Source: Aliidiomarina maris
GTDB taxonomy: Bacteria; Pseudomonadota; Gammaproteobacteria; Enterobacterales; Alteromonadaceae
Length of the DNA stretch: 64,000 nt
Direction of reading: 5' to 3'
Assembly: GCF_003987335.1 (NCBI RefSeq)
Contig: NZ_PIPK01000015.1
Coordinates: 1 to 64,000 of the forward strand
Shown piece by piece: positions 48,901 to 56,716 of this stretch. Every line of letters begins with the position of its first letter. Positions within the stretch are counted from its first letter, which is position 1. The position numbers were made by a program, and so were the translations under genes. The notes under the pieces are model-generated. The model was given only the letters and a program-made list of their open reading frames with translations, was not told the DNA's origin and searched no databases.

Positions 48901-49099
48901 CACCGAGCATATCGAACACGATATATTCGCCATCAGGACTGACATCGACACTCATCCATGTGCCTGTTTCGGTATCAATGGACACCGTTTTGAATTCACC
49001 TTCAGGGTCGGCCACCGACCAAGTGTCTGCGACACTAACTTGGCTGCTGGCGGCTAAGGTCGCGCCTAGCAGTAAAGAGGGAAGATATTTTTTTATCAT
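45932..49099 (-). CDS. Secreted beta-propeller (TolB/PD40-like) and amidohydrolase fusion protein
   Basis: A 1055-residue exported protein, starting at the ATG at 49099 because a signal peptide follows directly (cleavage near residue 24, VSVADTW). The N-terminal two thirds hold repeated SPDGxYxxF units typical of WD40/TolB beta-propellers (about 50-620). The C-terminal amidohydrolase domain (about 640-1040) has the metal motif LIDAHAHGAQ. Such propeller-amidohydrolases are found in marine bacteria and are thought to act on peptides or amides; the substrate is unknown. The GntP-type permease gene precedes it by about 60 bases on the same strand. Confidence 0.88.
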   Translation of the reverse strand: MIKKYLPSLLLGATLAASSQVSVADTWSVADPEGEFKTVSIDTETGTWMSVDVSPDGEYIVFDMLGDIFRIPASGGDAELLRGGIGWHMQPTYSPDGQYIAFTSDEGGGDNIWVMGADGSDAYQVTQETFRLLNSPAWSPDGQYLVARKHFTARRSLGAGEIWMYHRQGGEGVRLTERPNDQKDLGEPAFSPDGRYVYFSQDVTPGDIFEYSKDSVSGIYAVRRYDMQSGEIETVLSGMGGAIRPTPSPDGRYLAYVGRDDFQSTLFLYDLNTGEQRAVYAELSRDMQETWAIHGVYPHMGWTEDSSTLVFYAQGQIQRLNVSDERVEQVAFRVQTEKQVQQALRFRQPIEEDDFTVRMLRHMVVSNDGQRAVYEALGYLYEVEPGSGNQPRRVTSQTERFEQFPAFSRDGRYMVYTTWHDQEQGQIVLRNLRNGQERVLNTGTGKFVEPQFAPDGQSIVYRKIRGGYLSNPMHSVSPGIYHLALNEGEPQLLTAHGSNAHFGADSDRVYYSAHGPSLRVIDIATQQHKTLYTSAHATEFQVSPNGRYLAFAEGFRVYITPLVEHGKSIQISPNARQFPVQQLSKRAGENIAWTADSSQLYWTLGPELYSASLDGLFDIRDRGEVELAADGTDIGFTQRSYIPEQVIALVGGTVVSMNGDEVIEDAVVVIEGNRIAEVGPRGMVHIPREANQVDVTGKTILPGLIDAHAHGAQGEDQIIPQQNWALYAGLSLGVTTIHDPSNNTRQIFAASEMQRAGHIVGPRIFSTGTILYGAEGPGFTARVDSLDDARFHIERLKKAGAFSVKSYNQPRRDQRQQFIQAAREMEMMVMPEGGSLYQHNLSMVQDGHTTIEHSLPVATLYDDVLQFWQQTDVAYVPTLGVAYGGIWGENYWYAESNVWEHPRLSQYVPPRVLRPRSMRRDIAPEHHYNHFNVAAGAHALQQEGVLVAAGAHGQREGLAQHWEIWMMAQGGMQPLDALRTATIDAAKTLGLDHAIGSIERGKLADIIVVDGDVLNDIRSSDAVTHVMVNGRLFDAASMNELGSNPRQRQPFYFAQ

Positions 49100-49156
49100 G
49101 TTAAAGACCTTGTTGTTCGAAAACTTGTTGTACAAAAAACAGTGCGAAACGCTGAG

Positions 49157-50542
49157 TTAAAACGGCCACATCACCGCCAGTCCAATCACCACCAATCCGG
49201 CTAACAATGGCACTACCACCGAGACCACAAAAATGTCTTTGTAAGCCTCTTGATGGGTCAGCCCCATCAAGGTAAATAGTGCGATCACTGCGCCGCTGTG
49301 CGGCAAAGAATCAAGCCCGCCGGCGGCTAAATTGGCAATCCGGTGCAGCAGCTCTGGCTCGACACCCGCTTCTAAATACGCAGGTGCTAAGCTCGACATA
49401 AAGATTTGCAGGCCACCCGACGCCGAAGCGGTGACCCCAGAAATTAAGTTGGCCGACACGAATACCGACAACAACGCAGGCATATCGAGGGCCAATAACC
49501 AGGCAGCAAACTGATGAAAACCAGTGGTTTGAATCACCACACCGCCAAAGCCAATCACCGCAGCGGTATTAATTAGTGGCAGTACAGCGTCATCAGCACC
49601 TTGGCCCAAGGTACGATTGAAGTTCTGGCGCAAGCTTGGGAACAAGCCAATACAGGCCAAAGAGCCCAAAATAAGCGCAAAGCTCGCCCACAGCACAGGC
49701 TGGGCTAAGTAAAACCCTAACCAGGCTGAGCCTGCCGGCTCAGCGCCGAATAACAACATAATGCGTGGCACCACGATAATAGCTAACACCACAGCAATAG
49801 GAATCAACGCCTTACCAATCGGCGGCACTGCACCACTTTGCGCCGCAAGCTTTTGCATCTCTTGGTCTTGTGGCGTGGCTTGGTAGCCTTCGCCACTGGC
49901 AAGTGAGCGTTGCCACTGGCGCTGTAAATACCACATACCACCGACCGCCATAATCAGCGCAGCAATCACGCCCAACCAACCGCCAGCAAACAGGTCAGTA
50001 CCAAGCTCGCGCGCGGCAATCACGTTATGAATTGACGGTGTGCCGGGCAAAGCCGTCATAGTAAAAGTGCCGGCACCCAAGGCAATGGCTGCCGCGTAGA
50101 TACGGCGCGGAATATTGGCTTCACGCATTAAGGTAATACCAAGCGGATACATGGTGAAAATCACCACAAACACCACCACGCCACCATAGGTCAGTAACGC
50201 ACACACCAGCATGGCCACCCACAGCGCCCGGTTGGCACCCAAACGCCGAATAAAAGCCAGCGCAATACTGCCAGCCGCTTGGCTGGTCGCCATGAAGCGC
50301 CCGAATAAGGCGCCGCATAAGAATAATAGGAAGAAGTTACCGGCAAACGAAAATGCACCGGAAGGGCCAAACGGAAAATGCTGCAGGAACACCTCAGCCA
50401 TTCCCATCTGGTTGGTGACGCCAATAACTAAAATAGACAGCAGTACCGCAACAACAATATTGACCCCACGTAGGGCCAAAATAATCAGCAGCGCCAGGCC
50501 GACAACCAGCCCAAAGTGGCCAAGCATCAAGTGATTCAACAT
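49157..50542 (-). CDS. GntP-family permease
   Basis: A 461-residue inner-membrane protein with about 12 hydrophobic helices across its length. The family signature is the GGxG/TTGFHQFAAWLL region (about 335-360) and the SGVTASASGGLQIFM stretch (about 373-387). GntP-type carriers import gluconate, 2-oxo acids or hydroxy acids with protons. It is upstream of and probably co-transcribed with the propeller-amidohydrolase, which suggests it may take up a product of that enzyme. This link is inference. Confidence 0.85.
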   Translation of the reverse strand: MLNHLMLGHFGLVVGLALLIILALRGVNIVVAVLLSILVIGVTNQMGMAEVFLQHFPFGPSGAFSFAGNFFLLFLCGALFGRFMATSQAAGSIALAFIRRLGANRALWVAMLVCALLTYGGVVVFVVIFTMYPLGITLMREANIPRRIYAAAIALGAGTFTMTALPGTPSIHNVIAARELGTDLFAGGWLGVIAALIMAVGGMWYLQRQWQRSLASGEGYQATPQDQEMQKLAAQSGAVPPIGKALIPIAVVLAIIVVPRIMLLFGAEPAGSAWLGFYLAQPVLWASFALILGSLACIGLFPSLRQNFNRTLGQGADDAVLPLINTAAVIGFGGVVIQTTGFHQFAAWLLALDMPALLSVFVSANLISGVTASASGGLQIFMSSLAPAYLEAGVEPELLHRIANLAAGGLDSLPHSGAVIALFTLMGLTHQEAYKDIFVVSVVVPLLAGLVVIGLAVMWPF

Positions 50543-50739
50543 ACCAGCATCCCGTCGGTGTTATTCACCGAATTATCATTATTGTATCGGTGTCGCTGTT
50601 GCATATGCGCGACATGTTTCAATTCTTTCGCATCATGACCTATCTGCGCGCAGCCTTCAACGCGCAAAAGTCCGTGCGGCGACGAAACACCTTGATTAAA
50701 AGTTAATCGGCAGCACCTATCAAATCACATGACGCATTT

Positions 50740-52152
50740 TTAATGCTCCGACAGCGTGGGTTTAGATTCTGCGCTACTGTCTAAAGCTGATTCTGAACCT
50801 TCCAGCAATTTTTGCGCATCCTCCTCAGGTGCTATTTGACGTACGCTATCGGCGTCAATATACACCTCGTACTGTTCTCCTCGCGTGCGTTCAAACACCA
50901 TAAGTTTCTCTATCATTGTTTGAGTCAGAACTGTGCCTTGATTCACCAATAAGAAACCAATGTCGGTCACCAAGTTTCGGCTCACGACCATGCCCGCCAG
51001 CAACTGATTTAATCGGCAACGAATGACGCCGTCAGGCAATGGCTCAAGATCAAGCGATTTATCATGGATTAGCTCAATAAAACGCGCCGACATCTGTGGG
51101 TCATATACGCGCTCCGCAAATGCCCCCATGTACTCCAGAACATCCGCGCGGTTCATCATACGGTCTAACACCATGCCACGCTGCAATTCAACAAAGTCGA
51201 CGGCTAGCTTTAGCAAACGTGACTCTTCTGGAATAGCCTGGCCTTCAAGCTGATCCGGATACCCGCGGCCGTCCCAACGTTCTTGATGATGGCGAATAAT
51301 GGTAGATGCGCGCTGCAGGGGTTCGAGTGACAACAGCAAACTCTCGCCCATTTCTGGATAGCCGCGCAATTTGTCACGGTCCTTTCCCCGAAAGGAATCA
51401 CTTGGCATCATCAAGTGCTCATCGCTCCAGGTTAGCTTACCAAGGTTATACAACGCCGCAGCCAAGGTAAGGTCATTAATTCGCGCTGTATCCCACCCGG
51501 ACTCCTCCGCATAAGCTTTGACAATGGTTGATACTTTAGCGTTGGTGCGGCGTGATTTAGGCAGGCGCTGATTGATCAATGCGCCGAATACTTCGGTTGT
51601 GTTTAAGTAGCTACGCTCTAATTTTTGGTAGGCTTGGTCACGCAGTTGAATCGCCTTACGTAGCGCATTGGTTCGTTTCTTGACGCTAAACTCAAGCTGT
51701 TGGTTCATTTCCCGCAACTTTTTATTGCGTGCTTGAATCAATTTAATAAGGCGTAAGCGTTCGCGCTCGGCCTGCGCGTAGCGACCGGCATGGCGGACAA
51801 TGCTGCGCACCTCATCATCATTCCATGGCTTTTGAATAAAGCGGTAAAGGTGGCCGTAGTTAATACTGCTCAATAGCGCTTCAGTGTCTGGGTAACCAGT
51901 TAATAAGACCCGAGAGCAACGCGGCCAACGCTTGTGCGCCTCAGCGAGTAGCTCGGTACCATCCATGCCAGGCATTCGAGCATCAGACACCAGCACGTCA
52001 ATGTCCTGCTGTTCCATAATAGCCAGAGCCTCTGCCGCATTCTCAGCGGTTTCGAGCAAGATCGGCTCATCTTTGAGGGCTCGCTGCATAGCAGCAAGCA
52101 CCTTGGGTTCATCATCCACTATCAGTACATGTATTTGCTCTTTTTTGTCCAT
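50740..52152 (-). CDS. Response regulator with a degenerate HD-GYP domain
   Basis: A 470-residue protein. The receiver domain (1-125) is intact, with D13-D14 and phospho-acceptor D57. A coiled coil follows (about 130-185), then an HD-GYP fold (about 190-345) and an extra C-terminal domain. The HD pair that binds metal is Tyr235-Asn236 (LYNLGKL in place of LHDIGKI), the later HPEIG histidine is Tyr265 (YPEMG), and the HHE motif reads HQE (289-291), although DGRGYP (294-299) is kept. It therefore looks catalytically dead and may work as a scaffold or c-di-GMP sensor. Confidence 0.88.
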   Translation of the reverse strand: MDKKEQIHVLIVDDEPKVLAAMQRALKDEPILLETAENAAEALAIMEQQDIDVLVSDARMPGMDGTELLAEAHKRWPRCSRVLLTGYPDTEALLSSINYGHLYRFIQKPWNDDEVRSIVRHAGRYAQAERERLRLIKLIQARNKKLREMNQQLEFSVKKRTNALRKAIQLRDQAYQKLERSYLNTTEVFGALINQRLPKSRRTNAKVSTIVKAYAEESGWDTARINDLTLAAALYNLGKLTWSDEHLMMPSDSFRGKDRDKLRGYPEMGESLLLSLEPLQRASTIIRHHQERWDGRGYPDQLEGQAIPEESRLLKLAVDFVELQRGMVLDRMMNRADVLEYMGAFAERVYDPQMSARFIELIHDKSLDLEPLPDGVIRCRLNQLLAGMVVSRNLVTDIGFLLVNQGTVLTQTMIEKLMVFERTRGEQYEVYIDADSVRQIAPEEDAQKLLEGSESALDSSAESKPTLSEH

Positions 52153-52238
52153 ACTTGCTCCCTGACGGGCATATCGACGTCACTTATGTAGTCTAGTTTA
52201 CTTTGAGGTAAACAAATATTCTTTCGATGACCTCAGTG

Positions 52239-53564
52239 TTAACTATTATTGCGTTGATCATCCTGTACTTGCGCGTCACGAATACCTTGAGCTAGTGGCA
52301 CCCGCAGCAGCAGTAAACCACCTACCACAAAGAATACAATCACCATCAGCAAAGCTGACTGGCGACTAAAGATATCCGCAACCACACCAAAGGTGGCAGC
52401 CAGCAACATGGCTAAACGGTTGAACACGCCCCACCAGCCAAATGAGCTGCCGCCATGACGCGACGAGGTAAGCTGGCCTACCAGCGAACGGCTCGATGCC
52501 TGAATCGCGCCAATGCCGGTGCCGGCTAGCAACGCGACGCCCATAAACAAGGTCGCCACCGACAAACCTGACATCTCCACCAAGGTGGGTAAGCTATACA
52601 TCGCGCCAATCGCCACCAGCCAAATACCAATCACCGTAAATAGCGTTGGTTTGGCACCGAACTTATGCTCGACGAAACCAAAGGCGATTGCACCGCCAAA
52701 GGCACTAAACTGGGTGGCTAGAAACACGCCAATTAAATCGGCTTGAGTGAGCCCCAATTCACCGCTGCTGTAAATACCGATGAACTTAATCACCGTTTGC
52801 ACACCCGCCATATAAAACACGAATGCCATCAAGAAACTAAGCAATACTGGCTGTTGGCGCGCCAGCTTAAGAATGTTGACACTCTCGCGCCAAGCCAAAC
52901 GCTGGGGCGCTGCCACTTTTGGCTGGCGGCGATCTTTAAGTAAAAAGAAGGTCGGTAGTGCGAACAGCACAAAATACACGGAAATAGCCACCATCGACCA
53001 TTGGTTTTGGCTGATATAGCCAGCGGTTTGGGTCTCTGGATCGGCGGTGACAATAATAATAGTGACCAATACCATGCTAATCAGGCCGCCAATATAGCCC
53101 ACGCCCCAGCCTAAACCTGATATTAAGCCCATGTTTTTGCGTGCCGCGATATCCGGTAAGAACGCAGAAATAATCGCTTCACCGAGCATCCACGCGGTGT
53201 TAGTAATCAGTATCAGTGCGACGCCAAGCCAGACATCGCCGGGGCTGACAAATACCAACGCACTGGTAAACAGCGCACACACAATGGTCGACCATGCTAA
53301 CAAGCGCTTCTTGCTCGCGCCTTCATCAATGCGTTGACCTATCCACGGCGACATCGCCATCGCCAGCAAGGTCGAGCCAATCAGAGCAATTGACCAATAA
53401 GCGTCCTGCCAGGTTGCCGTATCCGGCACAATGTAGGCGACAAAGAATGCCGAGTAAATAAACGAAATAACCACAGTGGTATAGGCCTGATTCGCCACAT
53501 CGTACATGGCCCAAGCAAATATCTCGCGTTTACGTGCAGGGTTCGAAACAGCTGAATCGGACAC
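52239..53564 (-). CDS. MFS transporter of the UMF1 (Atg22-like) family
   Basis: A 441-residue inner-membrane protein with 12 predicted helices. The N-terminus AWAMYDVANQAYTTVVISF (about 17-36) is the family hallmark. The substrate is unknown. It is 24 bases upstream of nothing co-directional; it starts 24 bases before the end of the alpha/beta-hydrolase gene on the same strand (53565-53588), so the two could share a transcript. Confidence 0.85.
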   Translation of the reverse strand: MSDSAVSNPARKREIFAWAMYDVANQAYTTVVISFIYSAFFVAYIVPDTATWQDAYWSIALIGSTLLAMAMSPWIGQRIDEGASKKRLLAWSTIVCALFTSALVFVSPGDVWLGVALILITNTAWMLGEAIISAFLPDIAARKNMGLISGLGWGVGYIGGLISMVLVTIIIVTADPETQTAGYISQNQWSMVAISVYFVLFALPTFFLLKDRRQPKVAAPQRLAWRESVNILKLARQQPVLLSFLMAFVFYMAGVQTVIKFIGIYSSGELGLTQADLIGVFLATQFSAFGGAIAFGFVEHKFGAKPTLFTVIGIWLVAIGAMYSLPTLVEMSGLSVATLFMGVALLAGTGIGAIQASSRSLVGQLTSSRHGGSSFGWWGVFNRLAMLLAATFGVVADIFSRQSALLMVIVFFVVGGLLLLRVPLAQGIRDAQVQDDQRNNS

Positions 53565-53588
53565 GCTATACTCCTTAGAACTGAACTA

Positions 53589-54437
53589 TTAGGCAGCGTT
53601 TTGGCGCGCCAAAATATCGCGCAACGCCGCGACCAACGCAGTAGAATGACTTATTTGCGGAAAGTGGCCGTCTGCCGCCAAACTAATTACTTCACTATCG
53701 GCCAAGGTGGTATGTAAATAATCAATCATAGAGGTTGGCACAACCACGTCTTGCTGACAATGAACAAGGCTCACTGGGCAACGAATCTGAGCATATTCGC
53801 GACGAAAATCACTATACAGAATGGCGCGCGCGAAGTTATACATAATCTGCGGATTTGATTGGATAAAGCTGGCTTGCAAGCGCGCACTTAATTCGGGTCG
53901 CGTTGAGTTCTGCATCGCGTGTTGTGCCATCTGTTGGCACCACTGCGGGTAATCCTCACGCATCAGTTGCAATGTCTGTTGTACCTCGTCGGGCTGAAAG
54001 CCTGCATCTAAATCGCTGTCACTGACATACTTCGGTGCAGGGTTTACCAACACCATACGCGAGAATGTTTGCGGCCGCGTGTGTTCAGCTAACACGCCAA
54101 TACTACAACTACCGGAATGGGCAATTAATATCGGCGCATCTAAATTAAGTGCAGCCACCACGTCGAGCATATCTTCGGCGTACGCATGTAACGTGCGATA
54201 TTTGTTCGCGCAGTAGGCGCTGACTTGTGAATCCCCTGAACCGACATGGTCAAACATCACCAAACGATACTGCGTCGACAACAACGGAATCACTTTGTGC
54301 CAAATACGCTGATCACACCCAAAACCATGGGTCAGTAATAGCGTCTGCGCCCCCTCGCCCATCACCACCACGTTATTTCGGCGTACTACCTGCCGTGCTC
54401 TGTCACGCATAGAAGCATGGTTCATATTGCGCTGCAT
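53589..54437 (-). CDS. Alpha/beta hydrolase, RsbQ-like
   Basis: A 282-residue soluble hydrolase. Nucleophile elbow AHSGS (Ser near 107), acid in CQQDVVVP (near 230) and His in ADGHFPQISH (near 258). The sequence resembles RsbQ-type hydrolases, which work with PAS-domain partners in energy-stress signalling or act on small lipophilic molecules. No such partner is adjacent. An AAGGAGAT ribosome site seven bases upstream supports the start. Confidence 0.82.
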   Translation of the reverse strand: MQRNMNHASMRDRARQVVRRNNVVVMGEGAQTLLLTHGFGCDQRIWHKVIPLLSTQYRLVMFDHVGSGDSQVSAYCANKYRTLHAYAEDMLDVVAALNLDAPILIAHSGSCSIGVLAEHTRPQTFSRMVLVNPAPKYVSDSDLDAGFQPDEVQQTLQLMREDYPQWCQQMAQHAMQNSTRPELSARLQASFIQSNPQIMYNFARAILYSDFRREYAQIRCPVSLVHCQQDVVVPTSMIDYLHTTLADSEVISLAADGHFPQISHSTALVAALRDILARQNAA

Positions 54438-54528
54438 CTCACGTATCTCCTTGATAGTCCCTGTGCTTGATGCGGTCGCTATAAGCTATTACTGCCTTGC
54501 CTAGCGCCTATTATTATATTGTTAATTT

Positions 54529-55881
54529 TTATTCCGATAGTTCAACGTCAATAATACGTGCATGGTTCACTACAATCCGAAAACGCTGCAGAATCACTCG
54601 GCCATCACCTTCCACATCACGCACCACCAAATTTAGCACATAACGCTTCTCAACGTTTTCTTCGACTACTTCGTTGTCACTAACGCGGTATACCGAATGC
54701 GAACTCGGGTTCATCACCCGCATAATCAAATCTAAGTCGAGCACAATGCTTTCGCGGGTTTCCACGTAACCACTTAAAAAACGCGTGGGTAGCATTTTGG
54801 AATCATTGCGATAATGCAAAACCGTTTCGCCACGTTGCGGCGCACTGCCCTTGCGCGCTTTACGAATTTCTTCAGGTAGTTCTTCATAGGGCATGTAATC
54901 AAGCCATTCCAGTGAGCGCCCTATGGTTTGCTCCGAATTCACATCCACATAGGTGTGCTTCCACTTCGGTCGCCCTTTACGTAGCCACAGCCATATTTTT
55001 TGTCGAATATCGTCACGGAAAAATTCACGCGCACCATATAAAAGCGCTGCAACCAGCAAAAACATCGCAGTGATATCGCCCAGAATAAGGCGGCTCTCGA
55101 ACAGCAAAAATGACACCAGCGTCATTACCACCGCCGCTACGGTGGCTTTTAACCAACGCTGCTCGCCTACACCTAACTCTTGGGTCTTTCGCTTAAAGGT
55201 AATCGGATATTCAATCAAACGGCGCAATAAGCGCATTTTATTCGACATTCGCGTACTGTCGTCATTCACTACGGAGCTATTGTACTTTTGCTCATCGCGG
55301 TACTGGTGCTCACGCTTGGCTACTTTCACCAGAATGTCACGTAAGTCCTGTTGATCATCAGCAAAAGGCAAGCGCGCCGCCAGCATCAATAACTGTTGTT
55401 CAGTTTGCCACGACAAGTAGTTATCAATATTGACGTGATAACGCGACAAGCCGCTGTCTTTGGGCACATTGCGGCGCAAGCGCTTCAAAATGGTCGAGGT
55501 GAGTTCCAGCAGTTCGCCTATTTCTTCCCGCGATACCTCGCCGGTGCTAAGCAAATTGCGGCCCGCCGCTTCAATCGCAATCACATACTGGTACGCGTAC
55601 AACGACAAGCTTAAACGATACTTAGGGTCTGGGCGGTCACTTTGTGTGGCACTGCGGCTAATCAGCCGACTTTGCACCAAGGGCGCTAATTGCGCACGGC
55701 TCGAATACGTGCGGTTAACGAAAATACCTTGCAGGTAAAATTCTTGCTCAGGGATAATTTGCGCATCGACATTGAGCTCACCCGGAATAAACAAGTAAAG
55801 GTCGAGGCGATGCTCGGCCGCCTCACCCAGTTCCCGGGTCAGTTTAAGGGTTTGCTCGTCTTTACGCTCTAGTCTGATCAC
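54529..55881 (-). CDS. Membrane protein of unknown function (two central helices)
   Basis: A 450-residue protein I do not recognise. An N-terminal soluble region (about 1-240, mostly helical, charged) is followed by two adjacent membrane helices (about 246-262 and 267-284) and a C-terminal beta-rich cytoplasmic region (about 300-450). No catalytic motif is visible. It is separated by 3 bases from the next membrane protein (55885) and translated after it, so the two likely form a complex. Homologues in other gammaproteobacteria would be needed to give a name. Confidence 0.75.
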   Translation of the reverse strand: MIRLERKDEQTLKLTRELGEAAEHRLDLYLFIPGELNVDAQIIPEQEFYLQGIFVNRTYSSRAQLAPLVQSRLISRSATQSDRPDPKYRLSLSLYAYQYVIAIEAAGRNLLSTGEVSREEIGELLELTSTILKRLRRNVPKDSGLSRYHVNIDNYLSWQTEQQLLMLAARLPFADDQQDLRDILVKVAKREHQYRDEQKYNSSVVNDDSTRMSNKMRLLRRLIEYPITFKRKTQELGVGEQRWLKATVAAVVMTLVSFLLFESRLILGDITAMFLLVAALLYGAREFFRDDIRQKIWLWLRKGRPKWKHTYVDVNSEQTIGRSLEWLDYMPYEELPEEIRKARKGSAPQRGETVLHYRNDSKMLPTRFLSGYVETRESIVLDLDLIMRVMNPSSHSVYRVSDNEVVEENVEKRYVLNLVVRDVEGDGRVILQRFRIVVNHARIIDVELSE

Positions 55882-55884
55882 CGC

Positions 55885-56625
55885 TTAGCTTTCACCATTT
55901 GCATCGTCGTTATCGTTGCCACGCAAGAAGTTTTCAACTGACTCGCCAGTGAGTTTTTTCAGCTGATAAAACAAGTAAAAAATGGCACTGAACATCACAA
56001 TCATAGTCGGTAGTGCAATCACCGGGAAACTCAACGCGGTCATGCGCCCAAGTTCCTGGTTAAATTCCGTGGTGCCAGCCGGGCTGACCACTATCATCCG
56101 CGCCAAAATATAGTTTAAGGTTGCCGAGAGGAAGAACGCCCCCGCCACCATATAAGTAGCCACCTTCAGCACCCGATTGAATGCCTCGACCGTGCCACGC
56201 TCGGCAATGGCCGCATACAGTTTAGGAATGTCGAGTACCGCGTCGTTGAGTAACAGCTTGCGCACCAAGGGAAAGCGAGTGAACTGGCTTATTAGTACCG
56301 CAAGGCCAATCACGCCAGGCACTGCCGCTTCTTTAATCGCAATATACTGCGGATCAAGCTCAAGCAAGCTAATGCCGCCGGTTAACAGTACGCTGATAAT
56401 ACCTAAAATGGAAAAGCCGTTAATTTTACCGCTGCGCTTTAAATCATACAGCCCATAACCAATAGGAAACGCCAATGCGACCACCACGCCAAGTGCTGGA
56501 CCAAGATGCTCAGGGCCACTAAAGCGCATTAAAATGACCACTGGAATAATAATATTGAACGCCAAGTTAGCTAAAAAGCCACCTTGCTTGGGCGAGTTCT
56601 TGGGGTTCGACTGAGTTTGAGCCAT
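55885..56625 (-). CDS. VC0807-family integral membrane protein
   Basis: A 246-residue protein with about six hydrophobic helices. The first helices contain FNIIIPVVILMRFSGPEHLG and FPIGYGLYDLKRSG, which match a poorly characterised conserved membrane family often annotated VC0807. The N- and C-termini are hydrophilic (C-terminus rich in Asn and Asp). It follows a strong terminator and is first of the two-gene unit with the 450-residue protein. Family assignment is from memory of the pattern. Confidence 0.65.
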   Translation of the reverse strand: MAQTQSNPKNSPKQGGFLANLAFNIIIPVVILMRFSGPEHLGPALGVVVALAFPIGYGLYDLKRSGKINGFSILGIISVLLTGGISLLELDPQYIAIKEAAVPGVIGLAVLISQFTRFPLVRKLLLNDAVLDIPKLYAAIAERGTVEAFNRVLKVATYMVAGAFFLSATLNYILARMIVVSPAGTTEFNQELGRMTALSFPVIALPTMIVMFSAIFYLFYQLKKLTGESVENFLRGNDNDDANGES

Positions 56626-56640
56626 ACAACACCTTCAGCA

Positions 56641-56678
56641 CAAAAAAGTATGCCCGCAGTATATCACCCGCGGGCATA
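56641..56678 (-). terminator. Terminator of the interrupted chemoreceptor gene
   Basis: TATGCCCGC / GCGGGCATA stem (9 bp) with a 12-base loop, followed by CTTTTTTG on the minus strand, 39 bases past the stop. Confidence 0.85.
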
Positions 56679-56716
56679 AGCTCTAGTGGCAATCGCCAGT
56701 TTCGTGTAAAGCCGGC

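Noticed and set aside
52153-52238. Sigma28 promoter for the HD-GYP response regulator
   Set aside because: TAAA and GTCGATAT are present but 18 bases apart instead of about 15.
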